Below are positions 24,061 to 34,284 of a stretch of 64,000 nucleotides of DNA, piece after piece. The position numbers and the translations under genes are program-made. The notes under the pieces were generated by a model. The model did not search any database, had not been told where the DNA came from, and was given only the letters and a program-made list of their open reading frames with translations. Location: NCBI RefSeq assembly GCF_949987535.1, contig NC_080068.1:77153254-77217253 (forward strand). The letters are read 5' to 3'. Numbering within the stretch: position 1 is the first letter of the stretch; each line of letters begins with the position of its first letter. This DNA comes from Balaenoptera acutorostrata. Lineage: Eukaryota > Chordata > Mammalia > Artiodactyla > Balaenopteridae.

Positions 24061-25544
24061 GACCTAGTGCATGGGGTACTTTAGGTATTTTAGGAAAGGG
24101 TCATTTTTGGCAACAACGAGGCAGGAAGAGATTCAAAGACAAGTATAGCTCAGAGTGGATCAAGAAAACACTAGACTATCTTGAAGGGAGACATTTCTCT
24201 GTAGGTCACTAAACAGGCTAAATTAGTCCTTAGATTAAAAGACCTTCCAAATTATTTTCCAATCTTGGATTCTACAAGTCTAGTATTTGTGCTATGATAT
24301 GATTTTCTTACAGAAGCCAATATTTTAAAATGCAAACAAAAGTGAGTGTTAGATTTCTACTGGGAAATATCTCAAGGATAACTGGGAGGGGCCGTGGGAG
24401 CCCCGGTCCCTCTGGTTGGAGTGTATGGCATCTAGTCACCCTCGTCACCTCTTAGCCCTGTGATCCCCTCTTGGGGTCTTTGCTTCCGCTAGTCGCAACA
24501 TGTGGAACTGCTTGCTTCCCCCCTCCATTCCAATGCAAATCCTACAAGTTTCAAAATCAACGTCTCACATAAAACCTTCCCAATGAGACTAACTCCAGCC
24601 TACAATGATCTTACCTGTTCCTTGCCATTTTATGTCCCTCAAGGCTTCTAACCCTGTTTTCTAGCACTTAATTAAACATTATTTTATATACTTTGCTAGT
24701 TGCTTTATGAAAATTGCTCTCATAGCAAGTTTATGAGTTTCTTTTTCAATTTCAAAAATGGGCCATAGAGTAGGTCATTTATTCATGCTTATCAGGTAAC
24801 AGACAACCATAGGCACAACTGCTATCATGATCTCATTACCTTAAAGGTGATTCAATTCAGGATGATCTGGACCTTGTTGGTCTCAATAGATATAACCAGA
24901 GTATTAAAAATTAATAACAAGCCAAACTTAATTTAGGATCTATTTCTAAAGTAAGAGTCGATGGTCCCAAGAGTTTCTAATGAGAAAGATGAGGTAGAAG
25001 GAACCTGAAGACATGACATCATAAGCAAAAGTGGTCATGCTGACCCAAGAGGCTGACCCTCCAACCTCACACCCCGTGGCCCATTGCAGCGTGGTGCCCA
25101 CCCTTCTCTGCCGCTCGGCCTCTCCGTCTGAATTAATGCTCCTGCCTACTGGTCCTGTGCCCTTTGAATAGTTCCAGCTCACCCTGAAGGAACTGTGACA
25201 TTTTAGTGGTGGGTGAGGCTACTCCTTTGTAAAAAGTATATCTGTTGGGAATGCAGTTTTGGGAAGAAAGACACTATTTAAAAAGAAGAACACTATTCCT
25301 TTGACAGCCCCACAGAATGGGGCAAATGAATTAGAAACAGCAGATCAAGCGCAAGCTGGTAAAAAGGCCTGGGAGGCTGTTGAGTGCGGCCTCCTGTTCT
25401 AAGCTGGTCACCATATTTTGCCATGACCAATGAATTCTACCGTTTCAATGGGAATATACTGGCTGAAACACAGTCAAGAAATGCTTTTCTTGGAACATGG
25501 AGAAGGAAGTAAAATGAGGAGTAGGTTTAAAAATGGCTCTTAGG

Positions 25545-25749
25545 GGGTTTCCCTGGTGGCGCAGTGGTTAAGAATCCACCTGCCAATGCAGGGGACACGG
25601 GTTCGAGCCCTGGTCTGGGAAGATCCCACATGCCATGGAGCAACTCAGCCCGTGCGCCACAACTTCGCTCACCACAACTCGAGAAAGCCCACGCACATCG
25701 AAGACACAACGCAGCCAAAAATAAATACATTAATTAATTAATGGAAAGA
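25545..25749 (+). mobile_element. CHR-type SINE, internally shortened
   Basis: Head 'tttccctggtggcgcagtgg', B-box 'gggttcgagccc', but the body jumps from 'gtgcgccacaacttcgctca' almost directly to the 3' 'cgcagccaaaaataaa' tail, so about 70-90 bp of the usual middle is missing. Flanked by a 14-bp duplication with one mismatch (25531-25544 and 25750-25763, 'aaaYggctcttagg'). Confidence 0.9.
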
Positions 25750-28118
25750 AAACGGCTCTTAGGATAACACATTCTAAATGGAAAACTTTTGGTGTCATAA
25801 GTTGTAAGCGAGTATGAAGAGTGTTTTAGCCAAAATTTCATGAAGTACAGCTAACAACTTGGCTCGAAGTCTGACACATACAGGTAGTTATCTACCCAGA
25901 AAATAACGTAGTAGCCCCTGACATGGTTAATTCAAGAGCCTAAAGTACTAGACATGAGGTAAATAAATGCTATGACCTCTTCAGAACCACTAGGGTTTAT
26001 TGAACTAGAAATCACTCCTAACTAGGCAGTTTTTTCCAGAGTAAGGGACTCCCAGGCTCTTCCATGAGATTAGACCTCAGGCTGCCCAGGATCAGGATGG
26101 TTTCCAGAAAAAAGTCCACAAGGCCACCTTTTGATTAGGGCTTTCCTTGTTATACCGTATAAACTTCTGAAATAACATGATTTCTTTCAGATCATCTAAT
26201 TTTGCCTCTCTTGAAACAAGATACTTTTGGGGCAGTGTAACCAATGTGACATCTTTCAATCCATCTTCTCTTTGCCATTAGAGAGTGTAGCAGTACAACT
26301 ACTGTTAAAGTGGAAAATGCCTGGCAGTAAAAGACAATAGGCTATTTTCTTTTTATGTTGCTCATTGTAAAAATAAGAAAATTAGTAATTATTGAGAGTG
26401 AGTATTTTTTAAGGGAGGTTTAGTAAAACCCCAAAACAAACAAATAAAACCCCCTTTTCTTCTGTTTACGATTCCATATAGGATTGATAAAGCTTTTTCC
26501 CCAAAGGGTTAGAAGCTTCGAACAAGAGAGATTAAATAGTTGGTGTGGGAAGTTTAGACCTTATACCATCTGGTCTCTTTACTTATTCCTTTAACTTCTG
26601 CTGGTAAAAAATCTATTCTGGCAAGGGCAGGGTTCCCCCCCGGATTCAAACAACAAAATGGTCAGAGGGCAGCGGTAAAGGTAGAGAACGGACACGTGCC
26701 TGATAGCAGAGCCCTTAGGATTTGTTCTTGGAATTAATCTACTGGGCCTGACTAAGCCCTGTGTACCTCTGTTATGGGACCAGTGTGGCTCCTACACTGT
26801 TGCTTCTCCAAAGTACAGGGACAAAGAACTGTGCTCAACAGTATGTGCAAAGGGCCTGTGGCCTGATGGACAGAGTAACCAGATTGAGTCATGGAAGGGT
26901 ACTTATGAAGGGAACTTAGGAAACACTCATCATTAAGTGTGGCAAAAGAAAAATAAGAACAGAATTACTAACTGTCCCAGAAAAGCAATCCTACCACTGC
27001 AATGTCTAATTAATTGGGGGAACTTCTCATTTAAACTTAAGAGCATAAGTTCATGTTGACTCTACCAGTAAAGTTCCCACACTCCTAGCAGAACTCAGTC
27101 TTCCATCTCATGATAACTCATAAGAACTCTTCAGAGGTGGTAACATTTATGCAAATGAAAAGTAGAATTAAATTCCAGGTTGAGGGATTCAGCCTGTGCC
27201 TTGATCACAAAACTTTTCTCCTAGAGACCAGCAAACATGTTACCATGGTGAGGAAGTTATTTTGGTCTATTCCACTTTGAATCTCTTTCTAGGGCTTGAG
27301 CACTGCAAGGAGGAATTAAATCCTCTCAACTCCTCTGCGAACACATATTTTATCCTTCAAAAGACAAATCCTGGAGATAAGAAAAATAATATCTAGTCCT
27401 CTGGATGGGTTTAGCTAGCTGGGTCATTTAACTTAGCCCTGGAGCTGGAAGACAAGTTTCCCTCTGGACCAAACTTTTCTAGGTGCTGGGGGAAAAAATC
27501 TTGACAGTCTCCCCCATCCTTTATAATTCCAACCCAAACACTATAAATTAAAACCGCAGAAATCAGCCTCTGGTGAGAACAGATAAGGCTGAACAGAGTC
27601 CGATTCTACCCCAAAAGCCGGCCCGTATCTGTGGTACTGACAGCTGGGGTTTGATCAGCAAAACCAGCACGAACCCTGGTGAGAGATCTAAGAAAAAGTG
27701 TAATCTTCTTGATGACGTTTTATACTCCAAATAAGCAAATCTAATGTTATTTTGAGTTCTCTCTTCTGCTATTCTTGAATTACCCTACATTTTTCAGCTT
27801 GGCCATTCAATAGTACTTCTAATTACACTGGGTTTCAGGGGCTAAACCAATAAAAAAATTAATTTGATTTTTAATGAGTTTTTTGAAACTAATAAGAAAG
27901 ATACCCTTTTATACATATTGTCAGGGATGGAAAGTGAGGTTCTGGTGGCACCAGTTATTTTCAAATTATTTTAACAAGTCTGATGGGGTCCTGAATAAAC
28001 AGAAATGAAGGTATTTCAGAGATTTGTTTCTTTTTCTATAACACTAGACACCAATCACAGGGGGACAAGAAAAAGGTTTTTACTCATAACACATGACACC
28101 TTCTGTTCTATTCCTCTG

Positions 28119-28574
28119 TTAGGGCTGAACTGTGTCCTCTCCCATATTTATATGTGGAAGTCCTAACCTCAATTCCCTCAGAATGTGACCTTATTTGGAA
28201 ACAGGATTTTTGCAGATGTAATTAAATTAAGACGAGGTCATACTGGAGTGGAGTAGGTCACTAATCCAGTATGACTTGTGTCCTTATAAAAAGGGGAGAT
28301 TTGGACACAGACAACACACAGGGAGAGAGTGTCATGTGAACATGAAGGCAGAGATCAGGGTGGTGCATCTACAAGGCAGAGAACGCCAAAGACTGCCAGC
28401 AAACCACCAGAAGCCAGGACCAGATTCTCCCTCACAGACACCAGAAGGAATCAACCCTGCCAACACCTTGACTTTGGACTTCCAGCCAGCAGGACTATGA
28501 GATAATTAATATCTGTTGTGTAAGCCACTCAGTTTGTGTCACTTCATTATGGCAGCCCTAGCAAACTAATACAC
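28119..28574 (+). mobile_element. MaLR-like solo LTR
   Basis: 'gggctgaactgtgtcctctc', 'cagaatgtgaccttatttgg', 'cttataaaaaggggagattt' (TATA-like), 'gtaagccactcagtttgtgt' and the end 'gcagccctagcaaactaata' match the ERVL-MaLR-type LTR architecture seen at 14781-15147. Non-coding; an open frame within it (28276-28500) is incidental. Its right edge is only about 107 bp from the donor of exon E11. The exact subfamily cannot be fixed without a library search. Confidence 0.65.
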
Positions 28575-28681
28575 CTTCCTAGAAAGAAATGATCATTATC
28601 AAGACCTACTTATTTTTTTTAAATAGATTCTTTCACATTGAAATTATCCCGAAGAGGGGAAAAAAAAAGTTTGCTTCTTAC

Positions 28682-28900
28682 CGTCAGCTCTTGGGGAAGA
28701 GAACTTGGCTTCTTTATGTTGATCTCAATGCTACTGTTGTCTTGTTTCAGCTCCATGGGGGACCCATGCACTCTGGCCACACCTTCAAACATCTGGGATT
28801 TGGTCAACGAGGGGGAAAGTGCCACCGTGGGACACTCTCTTTCCTTCTCCTCCTCGTCACCGTGAACCGTCTCTCCATTCATGGTGACTTTCCCATCTAC
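28682..28900 (-). CDS. LIMCH1: LIMCH1 exon E11
   Basis: A 219-nt exon (73 codons, phase 0 at both ends). Acceptor TTTTACAG|GTAG, donor TGACG|GTAAGA. It encodes [14 protein letters not shown], an acidic '[10 protein letters not shown]' run, then '[18 protein letters not shown]' and '[17 protein letters not shown]'. These are diagnostic LIMCH1 segments, with the '[12 protein letters not shown]' stretch best conserved. Because it is symmetric in phase 0, skipping it would keep the frame. Confidence 0.97.
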
Positions 28901-29599
28901 CTGTAAAAACCAGAATGAACAAGAACATGCTATTCCCCAGAAAAAGACTATAACAAAACAACACGTTCAGAATCACCTTAAATCATTAGCATTTAATAAT
29001 CATAGTCTAACAAAGAATAAGGTCTTTTATATGCTTCGGTCAGTTCTAGAAACTAGGGCTCCTCTAAATGCCATCTTTGAAGGCTTCTTTAAAAGGTGGT
29101 CTGCCTTCTCAGGCTGCTTCACGTTAGAATACATATCATGTTCACCTTACTGTGGGTCTGTTTTTATTTTGCAGTATAGAAAATCAAGGGCATATTTGGG
29201 TTCCAGTAATTTTTCATTTACTTTCTGACTGCTAATCCACAATTTTGAGATTTTTTTTTCTGATTAGCGTATTAAATTAGGCGGAGCTCATCTTAGATCA
29301 GGAATATTTCACAGGTTATCCTGTCATGGTCAGGAGCAATGGGTACTTTTTGGAAGCTATCATGGAGGGCAGGGAACCTGGTGCTATGCTATGTCACAGT
29401 AAATTCCTATTTCTAGTTAACCTGACCATCCCAGTTTCTTCAAGAAAAAGAGGCCATGCACATTAAAATATTTTTGTTTTGCACCCATGTCTAGGGAGGG
29501 TGGTGGGAGCAAGAAAGAAGGAGTGAGGGTGGTTAGTCTGGCTTATTAAAAGGCATCTAGGAATCTCTGTCTTAAGGTCTGACAGTATGTAGCGTGGTC

Positions 29600-29810
29600 C
29601 TGAAAAGAAGCTCTGCAGTGAGACGGCCTCAGAGTGAGTCCTGGCTCTATTGCTTAACAGCCATGTAATCTTCAACCTCGGTTTCCTCACCTTTATTATA
29701 ATAGTATTCCTTAATGATGCTGTATGGTGATTTTATGGATTAATATATGCACAGAATTTAGAACAGTATCTGACACATTGTAAGTACATAAATATTAGCT
29801 ATTCTTCTTA
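29600..29810 (+). mobile_element. MIR SINE fragment
   Basis: 'cctcagagtgagtcctggct', 'ctcggtttcctcac' and 'acacattgtaagtacataaa' follow sense MIR order. Ends approximate. Confidence 0.7.
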
Positions 29811-30232
29811 CTAAACCTTCTAAAATCTTTTAAAAGGAATAATAGAAGGGCAGATGCTAGTTATAGTTTATTTACCCTAAGTCAGTGGCTTGTATATCTA
29901 TTGTTTGTGATCCATGAAGTTGAAATCACAACTGAACGAACACACGTAAAGATAACTGAAACGAAGTTTTGCAAAATAATATTTACCTTTTTTTATGTGT
30001 GATGCACTAGGCTGTGTTTTAAACATTGTATTCTATTCTACCTCTTTTTTTTAAAAAAAGAATGCTGATTCCAAACCACTAAATTCATTTCATAACCTAG
30101 CAACAGGTGGCAACTCTCAGTTTGAAAACACTGCCTTAAACCATTTTACTTGCTCTTCCTTTACTCTTAAATCTGTTATACTAAGAAACTGAGCCTGTAT
30201 TCCCTGTCTCCCGTGCCCACCTCCTCCCCACA

Positions 30233-30237
<5 letters not shown>

Positions 30238-30269
<32 letters not shown>
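30238..30269. repeat. (CA)n microsatellite
   Basis: About 16 uninterrupted CA units, likely polymorphic in length. Confidence 0.95.
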
Positions 30270-30271
<2 letters not shown>

Positions 30272-30844
30272 CTTAGCTTCAGTTCTGGCATTATCTGGCA
30301 ACAACTGTTCCATTTACATACTACCATACACGTGGGTCCACCCACTCAATGGTGGGCTGTGAACAGGGTTGACAGCCATCAAGACCTATGATGAGTTGAG
30401 GGCTCATTGGTGAGCCCCAGCTCTAAAAGGATCTCTATCCAGTTCCTCAATCCACCTCTCCTGAGGCCTCCACACTGTCTTGCCACAATGGAAAGGGACT
30501 GGCTTTGCTCAGGGCCAAAGTCTTGCCATGAAGCCATCTATCCTAATTCTTCTGTTTAAATGATCACATTGTGCTGTTTACATTAAGGATAGGAAGTGGA
30601 CATCTGGATTAATTGATCAGCTGCCTTGGATACCAACTTAAATAAATGTATTCCCTATCCCTGTGCTGGGCCACCTCAACATCAAACCTTCCTTCATGAA
30701 ATCTCAGACAGTGCATCAGCTGCTGAGGTCCTTAGGTGACCTGCCGAGCACATATGATCACGTGTGTATCTGTGTGTGCACGAGTCTGCATGATGAGTAG
30801 CCCTAGGTGAAGGACAGCTGCTGAGGTACTTAGGTGGCCTAATA

Positions 30845-30950
30845 CAATAAACAGTTGCTGAGTGCCTAGGCACCTATGCCAGGCTCTCAGGATGAAGCTA
30901 TGAACAACAAAGACGCAGCCCCTGCCCTTCGAGGGATAAACATCTCAATT
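30845..30950 (-). mobile_element. L2-like fragment
   Basis: 'ttgctgagtgcctaggcacc', 'ccaggctctcaggatgaagc' and 'cagcccctgcccttcgaggg' resemble reversed L2. Short and diverged. Confidence 0.5.
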
Positions 30951-31949
30951 CAACCCAGATGAGACAGCCAGGACATTTTTCTTTTGCTTCATCAAAGCCT
31001 AAGGCACAGATTTCGAAGATACATTCAGAGTTATCGAAGCAAAAGTCAGAAAGTGTGGTTTGGTTCCCTCTGAAATTCAATAGGAAGATACATGGCACCC
31101 CACTGCTCAATTAGTTTAGTTTAGTAAACTTTCTTTACAGTCACATGTCCGTGTCTGCTACTGATGAATTCCACCTGTCTTCTATTATGAACCCATGTGG
31201 TGTGCAGGGACAATCAGAACTGATTTTTCTTTATAGTCAATATAGCTTGAGACAAAGGATGAGCACTTCCTCCTGATGTGAGGGAAAATACTAGGATGTG
31301 AGGAAGAAAAACGACGTTTGACTGTCATAGATTCTTTGGTTCTGGTACACCACTTTACACATTCATTGGCAACCCCTCCAGCCCCCAAAACAAGAGTTTC
31401 TTCCCACTTAAAAAATAAAAAAAATCTGTCTCATCTGAGGACCAAGTACATCCCATGTATTCCTTGTATTATTATTTTTTTGTATTGTAGCATCTTTTTA
31501 GATATGATGTCAGTTTCTTCCTAAAAGAGAGGTAGCTGTATATACTTCTATTTAAGCCAAAGGCAATCAAAATTTTGTTTTGAGGAATTTGCAATACCTC
31601 CAGATAGCTGGAGATACCTAGGGTGCTGCTAAATTAGGGTTTGTTATGACTACTATAGAGAGACCATGCCATCATATCAAACTATGAAACAGACATTGCT
31701 CATCGAGATGACTCAACCACCAATCTCACTGAAGCCCATCAGTATTAAAAACAGGAATTGAGGGGAATCATCTATCCCTTAACTATTTGCAAACCAAATC
31801 TCAGAGACACATAAACTTCACAATCATACATGTTAACACATTTTGCTTTTGTTTGATAAAAACAATTGCATCTTCTTGAGGCAAGATGCTTCCTTCCAGT
31901 GATTACCTGGGGTTCAGTTTTGGTTCTACCCTTAAGGAACTCATCCTAC

Positions 31950-32358
31950 CTTGAAGGTCTTCAGGACCTCTTGAGAGTTTTTGGGCTGGGAGTAAGGCTT
32001 GGGTGTCAGCATAGGCACTGCTTTGGGAGTGACAGTTTTGCTTGGAGACCCACTGCCTGCTGACATGCTGGCATCCAGTACACTGGTACGAGCGATGGTG
32101 GTTTCCACAGTGGCAGTGAATTTGGGTGGAGACAGTGACTGTTGCCGCAGGTATTTCATGGGGTTGGGGTCATTCAGGAAGGAGGATAAGTTTGGCTCTG
32201 TTGAATGGCTTCTTTCCAGAATTTTTGGCATCTCCAAGCGTTCAAGAACAGCTTCGCTGATGGTGAACCTCTCGATGTACTGTTGAAGGATCCCTTCCGC
32301 CTCCTCCTGGGACCGTGCATTCTTGTATGCCTCATGCAACTCCCTCTCTCTCCTCTCC
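31950..32358 (-). CDS. LIMCH1: LIMCH1 exon E10 (largest coding exon here)
   Basis: A 409-nt exon. Acceptor TCCTTTAG|GGAG, donor TTCAAG|GTAGGA. After one base completing Lys it begins [20 protein letters not shown], a charged helix continuing a coiled coil through '[20 protein letters not shown]'. A Ser/Pro-rich linker follows, with '[19 protein letters not shown]', '[19 protein letters not shown]' and '[18 protein letters not shown]', ending 'LKTFK' in phase 0. This is the most conserved LIMCH1-specific block in the window and anchors the gene identification. In LIMCH1 the central coiled-coil region is linked to binding and activation of non-muscle myosin IIA at stress fibres (family knowledge). 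Confidence 0.98.
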
Positions 32359-32564
32359 CTAAAGGATGGGCATGGGAGGGGAAGCAAGAACAAAGGCAAC
32401 AGTCACAGGAATTGCAAAGCAGACCTTGGTAGAGCTGAAGGAAAGTATACAGACAGGAAGTATAATATTGGTGTCAGAGCCGTCGTGATAACCAACAATT
32501 TTTAGGAAAAGCACATCTAGATAATACGGTACATTCAACAAGAACAACCACAGAAAGAACCCAC
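32359..32564. other. LIMCH1 intron E9-E10 (206 bp)
   Basis: A short intron with a GTGGGT donor and a TCCTTTAG acceptor. No other feature seen. Confidence 0.9.
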
Positions 32565-32722
32565 TTTTCTTGGACAATTTCTCTGTAGGTTTTGATGCTT
32601 TTCCTTCGTTCACTTGTCCCATCCTCTCCAGCCAGTAACTTCTCCATTTTTTTCCTTTCTTCCTCTTTCTTGATTAAGTCCTGAGAAGCACTTCTTCTAC
32701 GGCTCTTCCAACGAGCCAGGTC
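32565..32722 (-). CDS. LIMCH1: LIMCH1 exon E9
   Basis: A 158-nt exon. Acceptor CCTGCAG|GACC, donor GAAAA|GTGGGT. It encodes [20 protein letters not shown], then '[19 protein letters not shown]' and 'TYREIVQE' plus two bases of a Lys codon completed by E10. The '[13 protein letters not shown]' and '[13 protein letters not shown]' pieces are shared by LIMCH1 and LMO7 and contain basophilic-kinase-type RRXS and RRKS sites. It begins in phase 0 directly after the Asp that ends E8. Confidence 0.97.
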
Positions 32723-33219
32723 CTGCAGGGGTGGGGGAGGGAGACAGAACAGTTTTCTTCAGGCTTACACATAATTCCATTTCTACTCTTCAGGGTTGAG
32801 TAAGCACTGACTACCGGCCAGGCTAAGACATTCCTGTACATCCAATGTAAGTCTGGTTGGAACAGGACTACCTCGAAGGCAGGAACCCTTCAGAAATATC
32901 TACATTATCCATAGCAGGGCAGCGCATTTATTTAAACATGGTAATGTAAAATTTGTGATCAAATTCCATGTCAGTTGCCAAATTTTAAAGTACTGCCTCA
33001 GAGGGTATTGTAAGAAACTTCATTTCTTGTTATTTATGACCTCTGCATTGTGAATGGACTCGCTGACAACAGAATAGTAGGAATTAACCACAGACCTACA
33101 ATTCCCTCAGGGCAGGAAGAAAAGACAGAAAAAAAAATTGGCTTTGGGGTCTTACAGAACCAACAATTCTGTATGTGTTAAGTCATCTGAACCTCACCAC
33201 AAATCCTATGGGCAGTTAG

Positions 33220-33455
33220 AGCATAATGTTGAAGACTTAGGATTCTGGAGTCAGACGGGTGGGAGTGCGGCTGTGGGAAACAATCCTAGCTCTATCTCCT
33301 CCACGCTTTGGAAACTCAGGCACGTTTCTTAGCCTCCCTGCACCTCAGTTTCCTCATCTCTAAAATAGAAATGATAATAATAGCTACTCTTACAAGCCTG
33401 TTGTGAGGGTTAAATGAGGTAGTGCACATAAGGTGCCAGGCACAGACATAATTAT
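33220..33455 (+). mobile_element. MIR SINE
   Basis: Fairly complete sense MIR: 'gattctggagtcagacgggt', 'cctgcacctcagtttcctca', 'gttgtgagggttaaatgagg', 'ggtgccaggcacagac'. Confidence 0.85.
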
Positions 33456-33664
33456 TACCACATTTTATCAGCTTTAGAAAAGTTAACTTTTTTGACTCAA
33501 GGTAGAGTCAAATCTGCAGTAGTCACCTCAGAGTGCTCTGTGAGGATGAAGTAATCCACTCTCCCTCCTCTCATCTCTATCTTCAGGCTCCTCCCCTGCC
33601 CTGGCTCTTTGCTCTTAGCACACAGATGATCCCAAGGCCCCCATCAGGCCCTGGAGCCTTCCTT

Positions 33665-33870
33665 ACCGGTTATAATCCTGGCTCTCTTGCTCACTAGCTG
33701 TGTGACTTTGGACAAGTTACTTAGCTGTTCTGGGACTCATCTGTAGAACTGAGGACAATAATAGTTGCTAGCTCATTGAATTACTGAGAGGATTAAAGAA
33801 TGATTACATGCAAGGTACTTAGAATAGTACCTGTTACTGGTACGCTTTCAATGTTGGCAATTATCATTGT
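33665..33870 (+). mobile_element. MIR SINE
   Basis: 'cctggctctcttgctcacta', 'gctgtgtgactttggacaag' and 'gagaggattaaagaatgatt' in MIR order. A second MIR only about 200 bp from the previous one. Confidence 0.8.
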
Positions 33871-34157
33871 CATTATCATCGATTCCAAATATATAATCTC
33901 AAAAGACAGTCCCTCCTCAATTCTGCATCCCGTGCCAGTTGCCTCCCTTCTGCTCCCCAAACTTCAGCAAGGGTACTTTCCCTAATGCCCACAAGGACTG
34001 TGTCACCGTTTGAAGCCCTCGAGGGGCCCCCTTCCTCTGCATGGCTTTCCAGCCCAAGTCTGACTTTCCAGCCCCGCCTGATTTTCTGCTCCAAAGGGTC
34101 TCTAGCCCAGCGGGCAGAGCAGTCTCCCCGCTGCCCACGGCCCTGGACGGCACTCAC

Positions 34158-34284
34158 ATCTTGCCATTTGTCATCCTCTTCCCGCAGCTGGTTGTTTATC
34201 AGCTGCAGCTGCTCCTGGCGGGCCCTGCTGTGCGGCTGCACCTTGGCCTCCTCCTCACACCGCATGTCAAACATACTCGTGCTC
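34158..34284 (-). CDS. LIMCH1: LIMCH1 exon E8
   Basis: A 127-nt exon. Acceptor CACGCAG|GAGC, donor CAAGAT|GTGAGT. After one G completing Glu from E7 it encodes [20 protein letters not shown], then '[20 protein letters not shown]' and QD. This starts the central coiled-coil segment that runs through E9 and E10. An in-frame ATG at 'MFDMRCEEE' could serve as a downstream start if transcription begins in the CpG-rich patch just upstream (34320-34500). The segment is otherwise very close to the mammalian sequence as I recall it. Confidence 0.97.

Larger units (their letters stand above)
16773..28681. other. LIMCH1 intron E11-E12 (about 11.9 kb)
   Basis: The largest intron in the window. Contents: an old L1 (17308-19470) carrying a CHR SINE (18324-18605), a TG microsatellite (19887-19925), a reversed SINE (20541-20895), MIR pieces (about 21175-21370 and 23890-24060), a SINE (25545-25749) and a MaLR-like LTR (28119-28574). 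The stretches 21400-23880, 24070-25530 and 25770-28110 hold only small chance frames and no recognised element. Confidence 0.7.
28901..31949. other. LIMCH1 intron E10-E11
   Basis: About 3 kb. Holds a MIR fragment (29600-29810), a CA microsatellite (30238-30269) and an L2-like piece (about 30845-30950). Otherwise unique-looking intron. Confidence 0.7.
32723..34157. other. LIMCH1 intron E8-E9
   Basis: About 1.4 kb with two sense MIR fragments (33220-33455 and 33665-33870). The rest is unique-looking. Confidence 0.7.

Noticed and set aside
28276..28500. 74-codon plus-strand frame
   Set aside because: Lies entirely inside the MaLR-like LTR, which is non-coding.
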